Below are positions 1-5,252 of a DNA stretch of 5,252 nt, piece after piece. The stretch lies in NCBI GenBank assembly GCA_003648575.1, contig QMPN01000221.1:1-5252 (forward strand). Direction: 5' to 3'. The translations under genes and the position numbers were made by a program. The DNA is from Bacteroidota bacterium (GTDB lineage: Bacteria > Bacteroidota > Bacteroidia > Bacteroidales > B18-G4). The notes under the pieces were generated by a model. It had not been told where the DNA came from. It worked only from the letters and a program-made list of their open reading frames with translations, and did no database searches. The stretch's first letter is position 1, and each line of letters begins with the position of its first letter.

Positions 1-788
1 CTCTTTTCAAGACAGTTTTTTATCGATTGAGGGACATTTTCAAGCGCATATTGATATAGCTTTCTGCCATTCATCTTTAAAAAAAAGTCATCCTTGTTTT
101 GATTGTCAGGCTTGTACGATTTATCCATATATAACATCCGGGAATACAAGAAGGTATCTGATCGTGCTTTATGTTCAAGTATTCCAATGGGATCATCACT
201 CTTTCTGGCCTCCATAACGGTAGCTCCGGCACCATCAGAATACAACATACTATCTCTGTCGTGTGGATCGGAAACCCTTGACAGTATATCTGCTCCTATA
301 ACCAATGCCTTTTTTGCATCCCCTGATTTAATGAAATAATCAGCCTGAATCATTCCTTGCAGCCAACCCGGACAGCCAAAGGGCAGATCATAAGCTACGG
401 TAAAAGGGTTTTTTATTTCCAGTTTATGTTTGACCCTGGCGGCTATACTGGGTACTATATCTAATTGCTTGTTGTCGCTCCTTACATCACCAAAATTATG
501 GGCAACAATTATGTAATCTAATTCTTCTTTATCAATGTTTGCAGACTTTATAGCATCAAGAGCAGCAAAATATGAAATATCAGAGGTTACCAGATCGTTT
601 GTAACATGGCGTCTCTCTGCAATAGTGGTGATTTCCAGAAATTTATCAATTATTTCCTGACTCGTTTTTTCGAGCTTCTTTCCGTCTGTATCATAAAATT
701 CATTAGTGAGAAAATCCTCATTTTTAACCCGTTTTGACGGGATGTAACTTCCTGTTCCTGTAATTACACTATAATAAGCACTGTTCAT
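1..788 (-). CDS. FabH-like 3-oxoacyl-ACP synthase III family protein, C-terminus cut by window edge
   Basis: Reading leftward from the ATG at 788-786 gives 262 open codons that run off the window. The protein has the thiolase fold of KAS III enzymes, which condense an acyl-CoA or acyl group with malonyl-ACP in the cytoplasm. Seen: an N-terminal VITGTGSYIPSKRV strand-loop, the IAERRHV segment at 56-62 (family form GIxxRR), the presumed nucleophile C139 in DLPFGCPGWLQGM (134-146), SDGAGATVM at 184-192, and MNGRKLYQYALENVP at 239-253, which matches the MNGxxVFxxA helix of FabH. By comparison with E. coli FabH, the catalytic His and Asn should lie just past the edge, from about residue 276. The start is fixed by an in-frame TGA 12 bases upstream; there is no Shine-Dalgarno sequence. 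The residues around the Cys (GCPGW rather than the usual A-C-[AS]-G-F) suggest a paralog and not housekeeping FabH, so no symbol is given. Family call is secure; substrate is unknown. Confidence 0.9.
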   Translation of the reverse strand, partial: MNSAYYSVITGTGSYIPSKRVKNEDFLTNEFYDTDGKKLEKTSQEIIDKFLEITTIAERRHVTNDLVTSDISYFAALDAIKSANIDKEELDYIIVAHNFGDVRSDNKQLDIVPSIAARVKHKLEIKNPFTVAYDLPFGCPGWLQGMIQADYFIKSGDAKKALVIGADILSRVSDPHDRDSMLYSDGAGATVMEARKSDDPIGILEHKARSDTFLYSRMLYMDKSYKPDNQNKDDFFLKMNGRKLYQYALENVPQSIKNCLEK

Positions 789-822
789 ATCGATAGGTCA
801 CATTTTTTGCTGAGATTGAGAG

Positions 823-849
823 CAAAGGTAAGTATTTTAGGGCAAACAA
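823..849 (-). promoter_or_regulatory. Bacteroidota-type promoter for the KAS III gene
   Basis: On the minus strand TACCTTTG (830-823) matches the Bacteroidota -7 element TAnnTTTG exactly, and a TTG (849-847) lies 16 nt upstream as a possible -33 element, slightly closer than the usual spacing of about 19. Transcription would begin about 30 nt before the ATG at 788. The position suggests that the KAS III gene is not dependent on read-through from feoB. Confidence 0.5.
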
Positions 850-854
850 TAATT

Positions 855-910
855 AGTTGACGGTTAACTGCAGGCGGTAGGCAGTCATTGAGAGATCCCG
901 TCCCCCGTCC
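855..910. repeat. Two heptamer-period repeat blocks abutting the feoB stop codon
   Basis: Read on the minus strand directly after the feoB TAA, GGACGGG occurs twice in tandem (910-897). After 11 unrelated bases comes a second block at 885-855 that splits cleanly into 7-nt units: ACTGCCT, ACCGCCT, GCAGTTA, ACCGTCA, then ACT. The units follow a loose ACYGYYW consensus. ACTGC and GCAGT within it could form a 5-bp stem, but there is no T-tract, so it is not a convincing intrinsic terminator. No coding frame is supported here. Confidence 0.55.
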
Positions 911-3424
911 TTACATCAGCAAGCTCCCAATCTGATAAACCGCAAATGCTGCCACCCAGGCAAGCCCGGTAGTATATCCGGCTACGAAAAGTGCCCATTT
1001 CCAGCTGCCTGATTCTTTCTTAATTGCTGCAATAACGGCTATACATGGAAAATAGATGAGCACAAAGATCATGAATGCCAATGCTGCAATTGGCGTAAAT
1101 ACCTTTTCTCCCTTACGGGGGCCAGCGGTATACTCTTGTTCACGTATTTTGCCGATCAGGCTTACATCCTTTCCTGACTCGCCTACTTCATATAATACTC
1201 CCATCGTGCTAACAACTATTTCTTTGGCTGCTGCACCGGCAATAAGGCTGACGGTCATCTTCCAATCGAAACCCAATGGACGCATCACAGGTTCGATAAA
1301 ACGTCCGATAATGCCAATAAAGCTATATTCCTGCCTCTTGCCTTCCTTTAGCGTGTTAATGCTGTCGAGGGCCATCGTTTTTTCTTCTGACAGTCGTATG
1401 CTCATGTCTGAATCTTCCGGATTGGAGGCAATCCTTGCATCATAATTATTGCTGATATCCTGTCTTTGCATGTTGAACTGAGACAATTTTTCTTCATTCC
1501 TGGGAAAATACCCCAGAAGCCAGATTAAAAGCGATGCAAGCAGTATGATACCCCCCATCTTTTTAAGGTATTGGGCTCCTTTGTTCCAGGTATGCCGCAA
1601 AATATTCCTGACTGTGGGGATACGATACGGCGGAAGCTCCATTACGAAAGGTGTTTCACTGGAGCGGAATATGGTTTTCTTGAGGATCAGAGCCACCAGC
1701 GCTGCAAGGATAATCCCGATAATATAGATCCCAAACAGTATAGTACCCTGGTATTTTGTAAAAAAAGCACTGATGATCAGAACATATACCGGATACCTGG
1801 CACTGCACGACATCAATGGTGTGATGAACATGGTTACCAACCTATCGCTTCTGCTCTCAATGGTCCTGGTAGCCATTATTGCCGGTACATTACAACCGAA
1901 ACCCATCAGCAATGGGATAAATGACCTGCCGTGCAGTCCCACTTTATGCATGATACGGTCGACAATGAATGCCACCCTCGCCATATAGCCTGTGTCTTCC
2001 ATGAGTGAGATAAAAAGGAAGAGTATGAGGATGTTGGGCAGAAAAACTATCACTCCGCCAACACCGCCTATGATCCCATTCACCAGCAGGTCGCGGATCA
2101 TTCCTTCGGGCATTATAGAGATAAGTTCACTGCCTGTAATATCTACCAGCCTGCTGATCCATTCCATGGGATAGGAGCCTATCAGGAAGGTGGCCTCAAA
2201 CATGATCCACATGAAAAGGAAAAATATGGGGTAACTCAGGTACTTGCTGGTAATATACCTGTCGACAAACCTTGATCGTCTGCCTTTTTCCTTTTTACCC
2301 GCTTTGAAGGTTTCTTTTAGTGCCCCGCCAATGAAACCGTAGCGGGCATCGGTGATAAGGGTTTCAGTATCTTCCCTGTGAAGGTTCTCAAGCTTCTTGA
2401 TCTCCCTGTCAGTATCATGCCTGATCTCTGCATAATTTGCTTTTTTTTCAAGTACTGATGTTACAGAATCATCTTTTTCTAACAGTTTCAGAGCATAATA
2501 CCGGGGGGCTGCAGGGTAGGGGACACTAGTATCTTTTTTGATAATTGCCTGTAAATGGTCAATAGCATGCTCTATATCCTGTCCGTAGTTGATATGGATA
2601 TGGCGAACATCCGGGTCCTTATCCTCAAAAACATCAATAACCTTACGGAAAAGTTCATCTATTCCTTTCTTTCTGGTTCCTACTGTTGGCATAAAAGGGA
2701 TCCCGAGCATCCTTCCCAGGGCTTTATAATCAAAGATGTCCCCTTTTCCAATCATTTCATCATGCATGTTCAAGGCCACTACCACCCTGATGTCCATATC
2801 GATAAGCTGTGTAGTCAGATATAGGTTTCGCTCAAGGTTAGAAGCATCGATCACATTCACAACAATGTCAGGCATTTTTTCGCGAATATGCTCTCTTACA
2901 AACAGTTCTTCGGGGGTGTAATGTGATACTGAGTATGTTCCCGGCAGGTCGGTGATGTTAAGAGTGTATCCGTCAAGGTTGAAGTGTGCCAGTTTAGATT
3001 CCACGGTCACGCCTCCGTAGTTGCCGGTCATCTGCCTGGAGTGGGATGCTATGTTGAAGAGTGTGGATTTTCCGGAATTCGGGTTGCCAACAAGGGCCAC
3101 GTCGATGATCCTACCCTTTTCCTTTGCAATATTTGCAAGCGGATCAGCATTAATAACACCCTCAAACCTGGCATTGACCTGGCCTTCCGGAACCTCACCT
3201 GGAGTAACTACCTCGATCAACTCAGCTTCACTTCTCCTGAGGCTGACCTCATAGCCCATGACCTTGTAATCGATCGGGTCTTTCAGTGGGGCAGAGCGAA
3301 TTACAGTTACTTCTTTGCCTTTTATAAACCCCATCTCAGTAATGCGCTTTCTGAAAGCTCCACGGCCTCTTACCTTGGTAATGATGCCCGCTTCCCCTAT
3401 ACCCAGATCACGCAAACTGGTCAT
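911..3424 (-). CDS. feoB: Ferrous iron transporter B with fused N-terminal FeoA domain
   Basis: 837-residue inner-membrane Fe(II) uptake protein. Residues 1-73 form an SH3-like FeoA domain (TSLRDLGIGEAG... RITEMGFIKGKEVTV), a linker follows, then the G domain: G1 GNPNSGKST (113-121), G2 with T140 in GNYGGVTVE, G3 DLPG (159-162), G4 NMHD (219-222) and a G5-like region near 248-254. A helical GDI-like region spans about 280-380. The membrane part has two Gate-type segments: FLPNILILFLF...EDTGYMARVAF (461-486) with SFIPLLMGFGCNVPAIMATRT (501-521), and a second around 622-640 plus 724-745. C511, C540 and C794 sit where E. coli FeoB has conserved cysteines. A charged 60-residue insert (641-700) separates two membrane segments. 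The ORF is intact, with no Shine-Dalgarno sequence, as is common in Bacteroidota. GTP binding by the G domain is expected to drive or gate iron import. FeoA-FeoB fusions are common in this phylum. No separate feoA or feoC is seen. Confidence 0.97.
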   Translation of the reverse strand: MTSLRDLGIGEAGIITKVRGRGAFRKRITEMGFIKGKEVTVIRSAPLKDPIDYKVMGYEVSLRRSEAELIEVVTPGEVPEGQVNARFEGVINADPLANIAKEKGRIIDVALVGNPNSGKSTLFNIASHSRQMTGNYGGVTVESKLAHFNLDGYTLNITDLPGTYSVSHYTPEELFVREHIREKMPDIVVNVIDASNLERNLYLTTQLIDMDIRVVVALNMHDEMIGKGDIFDYKALGRMLGIPFMPTVGTRKKGIDELFRKVIDVFEDKDPDVRHIHINYGQDIEHAIDHLQAIIKKDTSVPYPAAPRYYALKLLEKDDSVTSVLEKKANYAEIRHDTDREIKKLENLHREDTETLITDARYGFIGGALKETFKAGKKEKGRRSRFVDRYITSKYLSYPIFFLFMWIMFEATFLIGSYPMEWISRLVDITGSELISIMPEGMIRDLLVNGIIGGVGGVIVFLPNILILFLFISLMEDTGYMARVAFIVDRIMHKVGLHGRSFIPLLMGFGCNVPAIMATRTIESRSDRLVTMFITPLMSCSARYPVYVLIISAFFTKYQGTILFGIYIIGIILAALVALILKKTIFRSSETPFVMELPPYRIPTVRNILRHTWNKGAQYLKKMGGIILLASLLIWLLGYFPRNEEKLSQFNMQRQDISNNYDARIASNPEDSDMSIRLSEEKTMALDSINTLKEGKRQEYSFIGIIGRFIEPVMRPLGFDWKMTVSLIAGAAAKEIVVSTMGVLYEVGESGKDVSLIGKIREQEYTAGPRKGEKVFTPIAALAFMIFVLIYFPCIAVIAAIKKESGSWKWALFVAGYTTGLAWVAAFAVYQIGSLLM

Positions 3425-3455
3425 GAATTTTAATTTAGATTTAATAAAAGAAAGG

Positions 3456-3463
3456 CAAAGATA
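3456..3463 (-). promoter_or_regulatory. Bacteroidota-type -7 promoter element for feoB
   Basis: TATCTTTG on the minus strand (3463-3456) is an exact TAnnTTTG match 31 nt upstream of the feoB ATG. The -33 region is weak: the best candidate is CTG at 3482-3480, 16 nt further upstream, with no clear TTTG. A poor -33 element would fit a promoter that depends on a regulator, but that is inference. Confidence 0.5.
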
Positions 3464-3488
3464 TCGAATAAGCAGGATACAGTCTGTA

Positions 3489-3520
3489 TTACTTATAATA
3501 AACTTTGTCTAAATAAGTGA
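3489..3520. promoter_or_regulatory. Inverted repeat upstream of the feoB promoter, possible operator
   Basis: ACTTAT (3491-3496) is repeated in inverse as ATAAGT (3513-3518) with a 16-nt AT-rich spacer. Including flanks, TTACTTAT and ATAAGTGA match in 7 of 8 positions. The half-site starts are 22 nt apart, about two helical turns. The site lies just upstream of the feoB -33 region. It does not match the classical 19-bp Fur box or the DtxR/IdeR box. Such short AT-rich repeats also arise by chance, so operator function is only a suggestion. Confidence 0.25.
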
Positions 3521-3610
3521 TGCTGGATGTTGCTGGCTGTTGGCTGTTGGCTGTTGGTAGCATTTAGCAACCAGCAATCAGCAACCAGCTTCCAGCCAAC
3601 AGCCAACAGC
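3521..3610. repeat. 90-bp degenerate heptamer array forming a long hairpin
   Basis: On the minus strand, starting at the base after the DUF5063 stop codon, the whole stretch divides into 7-nt units. The first eight resemble GCTGnTT: GCTGTTG twice, GCTGGAA, GCTGGTT, GCTGATT, GCTGGTT, GCTAAAT, GCTACCA. The array then inverts to ACAGCCA three times, ending in GCAACAT and CCAGCA. The inversion creates a perfect 18-bp stem, 3536-3553 with 3593-3610, around a 39-nt loop. Neither side of the stem is followed by a T-tract, so it does not look like a standard intrinsic terminator, though it could stop RNA 3' decay or act as a transcription barrier. The plus-strand open frame through it is an artefact of the repeat. 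Confidence 0.8.
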
Positions 3611-4159
3611 TTACTCATCCAGCTCAGCATAATCATCTTTTATCTCATGCTGATACAGCAGGTGATGAACGTTCTTCTGGATGCGCAGCAGCTTATAACC
3701 CCAGTTGGTTTGAAAAAGATGCCCGCATTCTGCTATAGCATTGATAATGGAGTCAGCTGTATTCTTGCTGTACAGGGACACAAAGTCTTTCAGGTCCTGA
3801 TATACATCTGTCAGGTGTTCGCCCATGCTGCCTTTGGTGATCTCTTCGCCCTGGAAGCTTATTTCATCAATAAACCAGAATTCATCGTCACGTCCGAATT
3901 TATTTCTCAATTCATTGAAAATATTCTCCCACACCTCCTCAGTAACATATCTTTCGTATGCTTCAGGGTTTTCTGGTTTGAGCTCAGGGATAAGGGATCC
4001 CTTCAGGTACAAGAGGGGTGAAATTTTACTGATGTATTGCAGGATATCTTCTTTGCTGTAATCATAAGCTTTTTCAATAAACATGCAATATTCATTTGCA
4101 ACGGTAAGTAATTCGATGACCTGCTTTTTGTGATTGCCTGTATCTTGCTGATCTGCCAT
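3611..4159 (-). CDS. DUF5063 domain-containing protein
   Basis: 182-residue soluble protein, no signal peptide and no membrane segment, rich in acidic and aromatic residues and predicted mostly helical. The pattern VIELLTVANEYCMFIE (14-29), YSKEDILQYISKISPLLYLKGSLIPEL (34-60), RYVTEEVWENIFNELRNKFGRDDEFW (69-94), LTDVYQDLKDFVSLY (115-129) and HLFQTNWGYKLLRIQKNVHHLLY (147-169) is what I recall of the DUF5063 family of Bacteroidota; its biochemical role is unknown. The ATG at 4159 is supported by a strong Shine-Dalgarno sequence 8 nt upstream. The ORF ends directly at a heptamer-repeat hairpin. Its upstream neighbour is divergent, so it is likely transcribed alone. A near-match to the -7 element (TACTTTAG, 4203-4196) lies upstream but has no well-spaced -33 partner. 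A real gene with good confidence; the family name comes from memory of the pattern. Confidence 0.85.
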   Translation of the reverse strand: MADQQDTGNHKKQVIELLTVANEYCMFIEKAYDYSKEDILQYISKISPLLYLKGSLIPELKPENPEAYERYVTEEVWENIFNELRNKFGRDDEFWFIDEISFQGEEITKGSMGEHLTDVYQDLKDFVSLYSKNTADSIINAIAECGHLFQTNWGYKLLRIQKNVHHLLYQHEIKDDYAELDE

Positions 4160-4167
4160 GGTTTAAT

Positions 4168-4175
4168 TCTCCCTT
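4168..4175 (-). promoter_or_regulatory. Shine-Dalgarno sequence of the DUF5063 gene
   Basis: AAGGGAGA on the minus strand sits 8 nt before the ATG at 4159. It is the only strong purine-rich ribosome binding site among the intact genes here; feoB, the KAS III gene and the Gre-like gene have AT-rich leaders without one. It fixes the start codon. Confidence 0.55.
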
Positions 4176-4233
4176 ATTAAGGATGGATGATGCATCTAAA
4201 GTAATAGTGACACTGCAAATTTCCTAATAAAAT

Positions 4234-4264
4234 TTTGAAAACAGCTTTAGAATGCTTATTTTTA
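4234..4264 (+). promoter_or_regulatory. Candidate promoter for the Gre-like gene
   Basis: TTTG (4234-4237), then 19 nt, then TATTTTTA (4257-4264). The -33 element and the spacing fit the Bacteroidota consensus; the -7 element differs from TAnnTTTG only in its last base. It would give a short 5' leader of roughly 10-15 nt before the ATG at 4283. Confidence 0.4.
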
Positions 4265-4282
4265 TGATGAACCCCGTATTTT

Positions 4283-4735
4283 ATGAAATTATTAGAATTG
4301 AAAAAGGAGTTGTTATCTGCTTGCATCATTGAGATTGATGAGCGTGCGGATTCCCTGCGTAAAGTAATGGATGATGCCCAGCAAAGTGCAAATGACTACG
4401 GACAGCCAAAGGACCGCTATGATTCATATCGAACCCAGCTGCTGCGGAAGCGGGATCTGTTTGGCAAGCAACTATACAAAATACTCGAACAGCGCAACAT
4501 TCTGGAAAAGATAAATACCGAGAGGGTCAGTGATACGGTAAAGTTTGGTGCTATTGTAATTACAAACAAACAGAAAATGTTTGTTTCGGTTGGCATTGGT
4601 AAAATGGAATATGGGGGAAGTGATTACTTTGTCATTTCCCCGGGAGTGCCGTTTTTTATGGCAATGGAGGGAAAGAAGGCCGGAGATTCATTCGAATTTC
4701 GCGGGCAAAAGTTCGAGATACTTGAGGTTTCATAG
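4283..4735 (+). CDS. GreA/GreB C-terminal-domain protein (Gre-like)
   Basis: 150-residue cytoplasmic protein with the two-part layout of Gre factors. Residues 1-78 are charged and helical, fitting an antiparallel coiled coil whose turn falls around ANDYGQPKDRYDSY (37-49 region), with acidic residues D38, D44 and D47. Residues 82-149 fit the FKBP-like C-terminal domain: KFGAIVITNKQKMFVSVGIG, then VISPGVPFFMAMEGKKAGDSFEFRGQKFEILEV, which parallels the Gre pattern SPIGxALLGKKxGDxVxV...YEILEI. Gre factors insert the coiled coil into the RNA polymerase secondary channel and use tip acids to stimulate transcript cleavage. Here the canonical GDLxENAEY tip motif is not present, so cleavage activity cannot be assumed. 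Related Bacteroidota proteins are, as I recall, often mislabelled '3-oxoacyl-ACP synthase'; nothing here resembles a ketosynthase. The first in-frame ATG is used. The 3' end overlaps the convergent broken gene by 6 bp. Confidence 0.85.
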   Translation: MKLLELKKELLSACIIEIDERADSLRKVMDDAQQSANDYGQPKDRYDSYRTQLLRKRDLFGKQLYKILEQRNILEKINTERVSDTVKFGAIVITNKQKMFVSVGIGKMEYGGSDYFVISPGVPFFMAMEGKKAGDSFEFRGQKFEILEVS

Positions 4736-5027
4736 CTGACTGTCTATAGACCTGTACGCCATGCCCAGGCCGTAAAGGTTTTCATTCCATATTTTTATTG
4801 TGAAGTTGTTGGCGCTTTTAATAATCGGATTGAACCCAAATGCAAATTTGTCTTTGGTGATAAACAAGAGATCAACTGAATCAGCATTTTCAGTAGGCAC
4901 GACAACCCGTCACAAAGAAATTTGTATCCGCAGAAATAAAAAATCTACCGCCTTTGATCTTCACACGTTTTGTTTCACCATTATCCTGTGCCCGGAGCAG
5001 GGTAGGGCAGATCGGCAGTATCAGCAT
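4730..5027 (-). pseudogene. Small exported protein, disrupted by a frameshift
   Basis: Two minus-strand fragments in different frames read as one protein. Fragment 1 (5027-4890) starts MLILPICPTLLRAQDNGE, continues KIKGGRFFISADTNFFVT, and hits a stop after 45 residues. Fragment 2 (open from 4909, stop TGA 4732-4730) reads VVVPTENADSVDLLFITKD, then FAFGFNPII, FTIKIWNENLYGLGMAYRS, ending IDSQL. The frames join at 4906-4910, where one base fewer in the GGG run would give about 98 continuous residues. The hydrophobic start ending LRAQD looks like a signal peptide with signal peptidase I cleavage, and the rest alternates like a beta-sheet protein. Upstream of the ATG the frame stays open with hydrophobic codons (IFIVSS) but has no ATG, GTG or TTG, so the N-terminus may also be damaged. 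Family not recognised. Genuine decay or a sequencing error are both possible. Confidence 0.6.
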
Positions 5028-5079
5028 GCTCGAAACAATAAAAATTGAGTCAATATAGCTCTCTCTTGAATCAGGATTA

Positions 5080-5087
5080 CAAATGTA
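5080..5087 (-). promoter_or_regulatory. Bacteroidota-type -7 element for the disrupted exported protein gene
   Basis: TACATTTG on the minus strand (5087-5080) matches TAnnTTTG exactly and lies 52 nt before the ATG at 5027. A CTG 19 nt further upstream is the only -33 candidate. A purine-rich GAGAGAG follows in the leader. It supports the view that the minus strand is the coding strand here. Confidence 0.4.
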
Positions 5088-5252
5088 AACATAGTCAATT
5101 AACGATCAGTAATACAGAGCATTAAGGATTTGTTTACCAATGTATCAAATTGATATTCAGAACACATAATTAACAATTGTATAATATCTTGGAATATTGA
5201 CATTATATTATTATTATAAGATTCTAATTCAGTAAGATAAAGATAATATATA
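5088..5252. other. AT-rich stretch without a recognised gene
   Basis: No open frame of useful length on either strand; the last 70 bases are very AT-rich. It contains the 8-bp palindrome ACAATTGT (5173-5180) flanked by imperfectly symmetric ATTA/TAAT. A TTGACA at 5197-5202 has no convincing partner element. Most likely an intergenic region whose right-hand gene lies outside the window. Confidence 0.5.

Noticed and set aside
103..339. Plus-strand 78-codon ORF
   Set aside because: Antisense to the KAS III gene, over its SDGAGA region.
1056..3433. Several plus-strand ORFs of 60-149 codons
   Set aside because: All lie antisense to feoB, whose motifs are unmistakable over the full length.
3425..3520. 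Classical Fur box upstream of feoB
   Set aside because: No stretch resembles the GATAATGATAATCATTATC pattern beyond general AT-richness.
3521..3610. CRISPR array or intrinsic terminator
   Set aside because: The repeat unit is 7 nt without spacers, and no T-tract follows the stem on either strand.
3527..4021. Plus-strand 164-codon ORF across the repeat and the DUF5063 gene
   Set aside because: Its first part is translated heptamer repeat and the rest is antisense to a well-supported gene.
4800..5048. Plus-strand 82-codon ORF starting MKLLALLIIG, resembling a signal peptide
   Set aside because: The rest is not protein-like, while the opposite strand carries a coherent, though frameshifted, exported protein with a promoter element and a convergent stop.
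5197..5202. TTGACA as a sigma-70 -35 box
   Set aside because: No matching -10 element at 16-18 nt, and Bacteroidota promoters use TTTG/TAnnTTTG. AT-rich DNA yields such hits by chance.

Overview
The window looks like chromosomal DNA from a member of the Bacteroidota. The evidence is an iron transporter with FeoA fused to the front of FeoB, a DUF5063-type protein, a small GreA/GreB C-terminal-domain protein of a kind common in that phylum, matches to the phylum's TAnnTTTG promoter element upstream of several genes, and mostly absent Shine-Dalgarno sequences. No mobile element, CRISPR array, rRNA or tRNA was recognised.

Layout from left to right. 1-788 (minus): the N-terminal three quarters of a FabH-like ketoacyl-ACP synthase III, cut by the window edge. 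789-910: intergenic, holding that gene's promoter and two blocks of 7-nt-period repeats. 911-3424 (minus): feoB with an N-terminal FeoA domain. 3425-3610: the feoB promoter, an inverted repeat that may be an operator, and a 90-bp array of degenerate heptamers that folds into a long hairpin and ends against the next stop codon. 3611-4159 (minus): a DUF5063-type protein. 4160-4282: divergent intergenic region. 4283-4735 (plus): a GreA/GreB C-terminal-domain protein. 4730-5027 (minus): a small exported protein gene broken by a frameshift, whose end overlaps the previous gene by 6 bp. 5028-5252: its promoter and AT-rich DNA without a recognisable gene.

The genes do not form one pathway. The three leftward genes (DUF5063, feoB, KAS III) are co-oriented, but gaps of 122-186 bp and separate promoter candidates suggest individual transcription. 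The only clear physiological statement is ferrous iron import by FeoAB.

The most unusual feature is not a gene. Both complete leftward genes are followed, with zero spacing after the stop codon, by arrays with a strict 7-nt period but different unit sequences (GCTGTTG-like after DUF5063; GGACGGG and ACTGCCT-like after feoB). The second point of interest is the frameshifted exported protein, which exists only as two ORF fragments and would be missed by ordinary gene calling.
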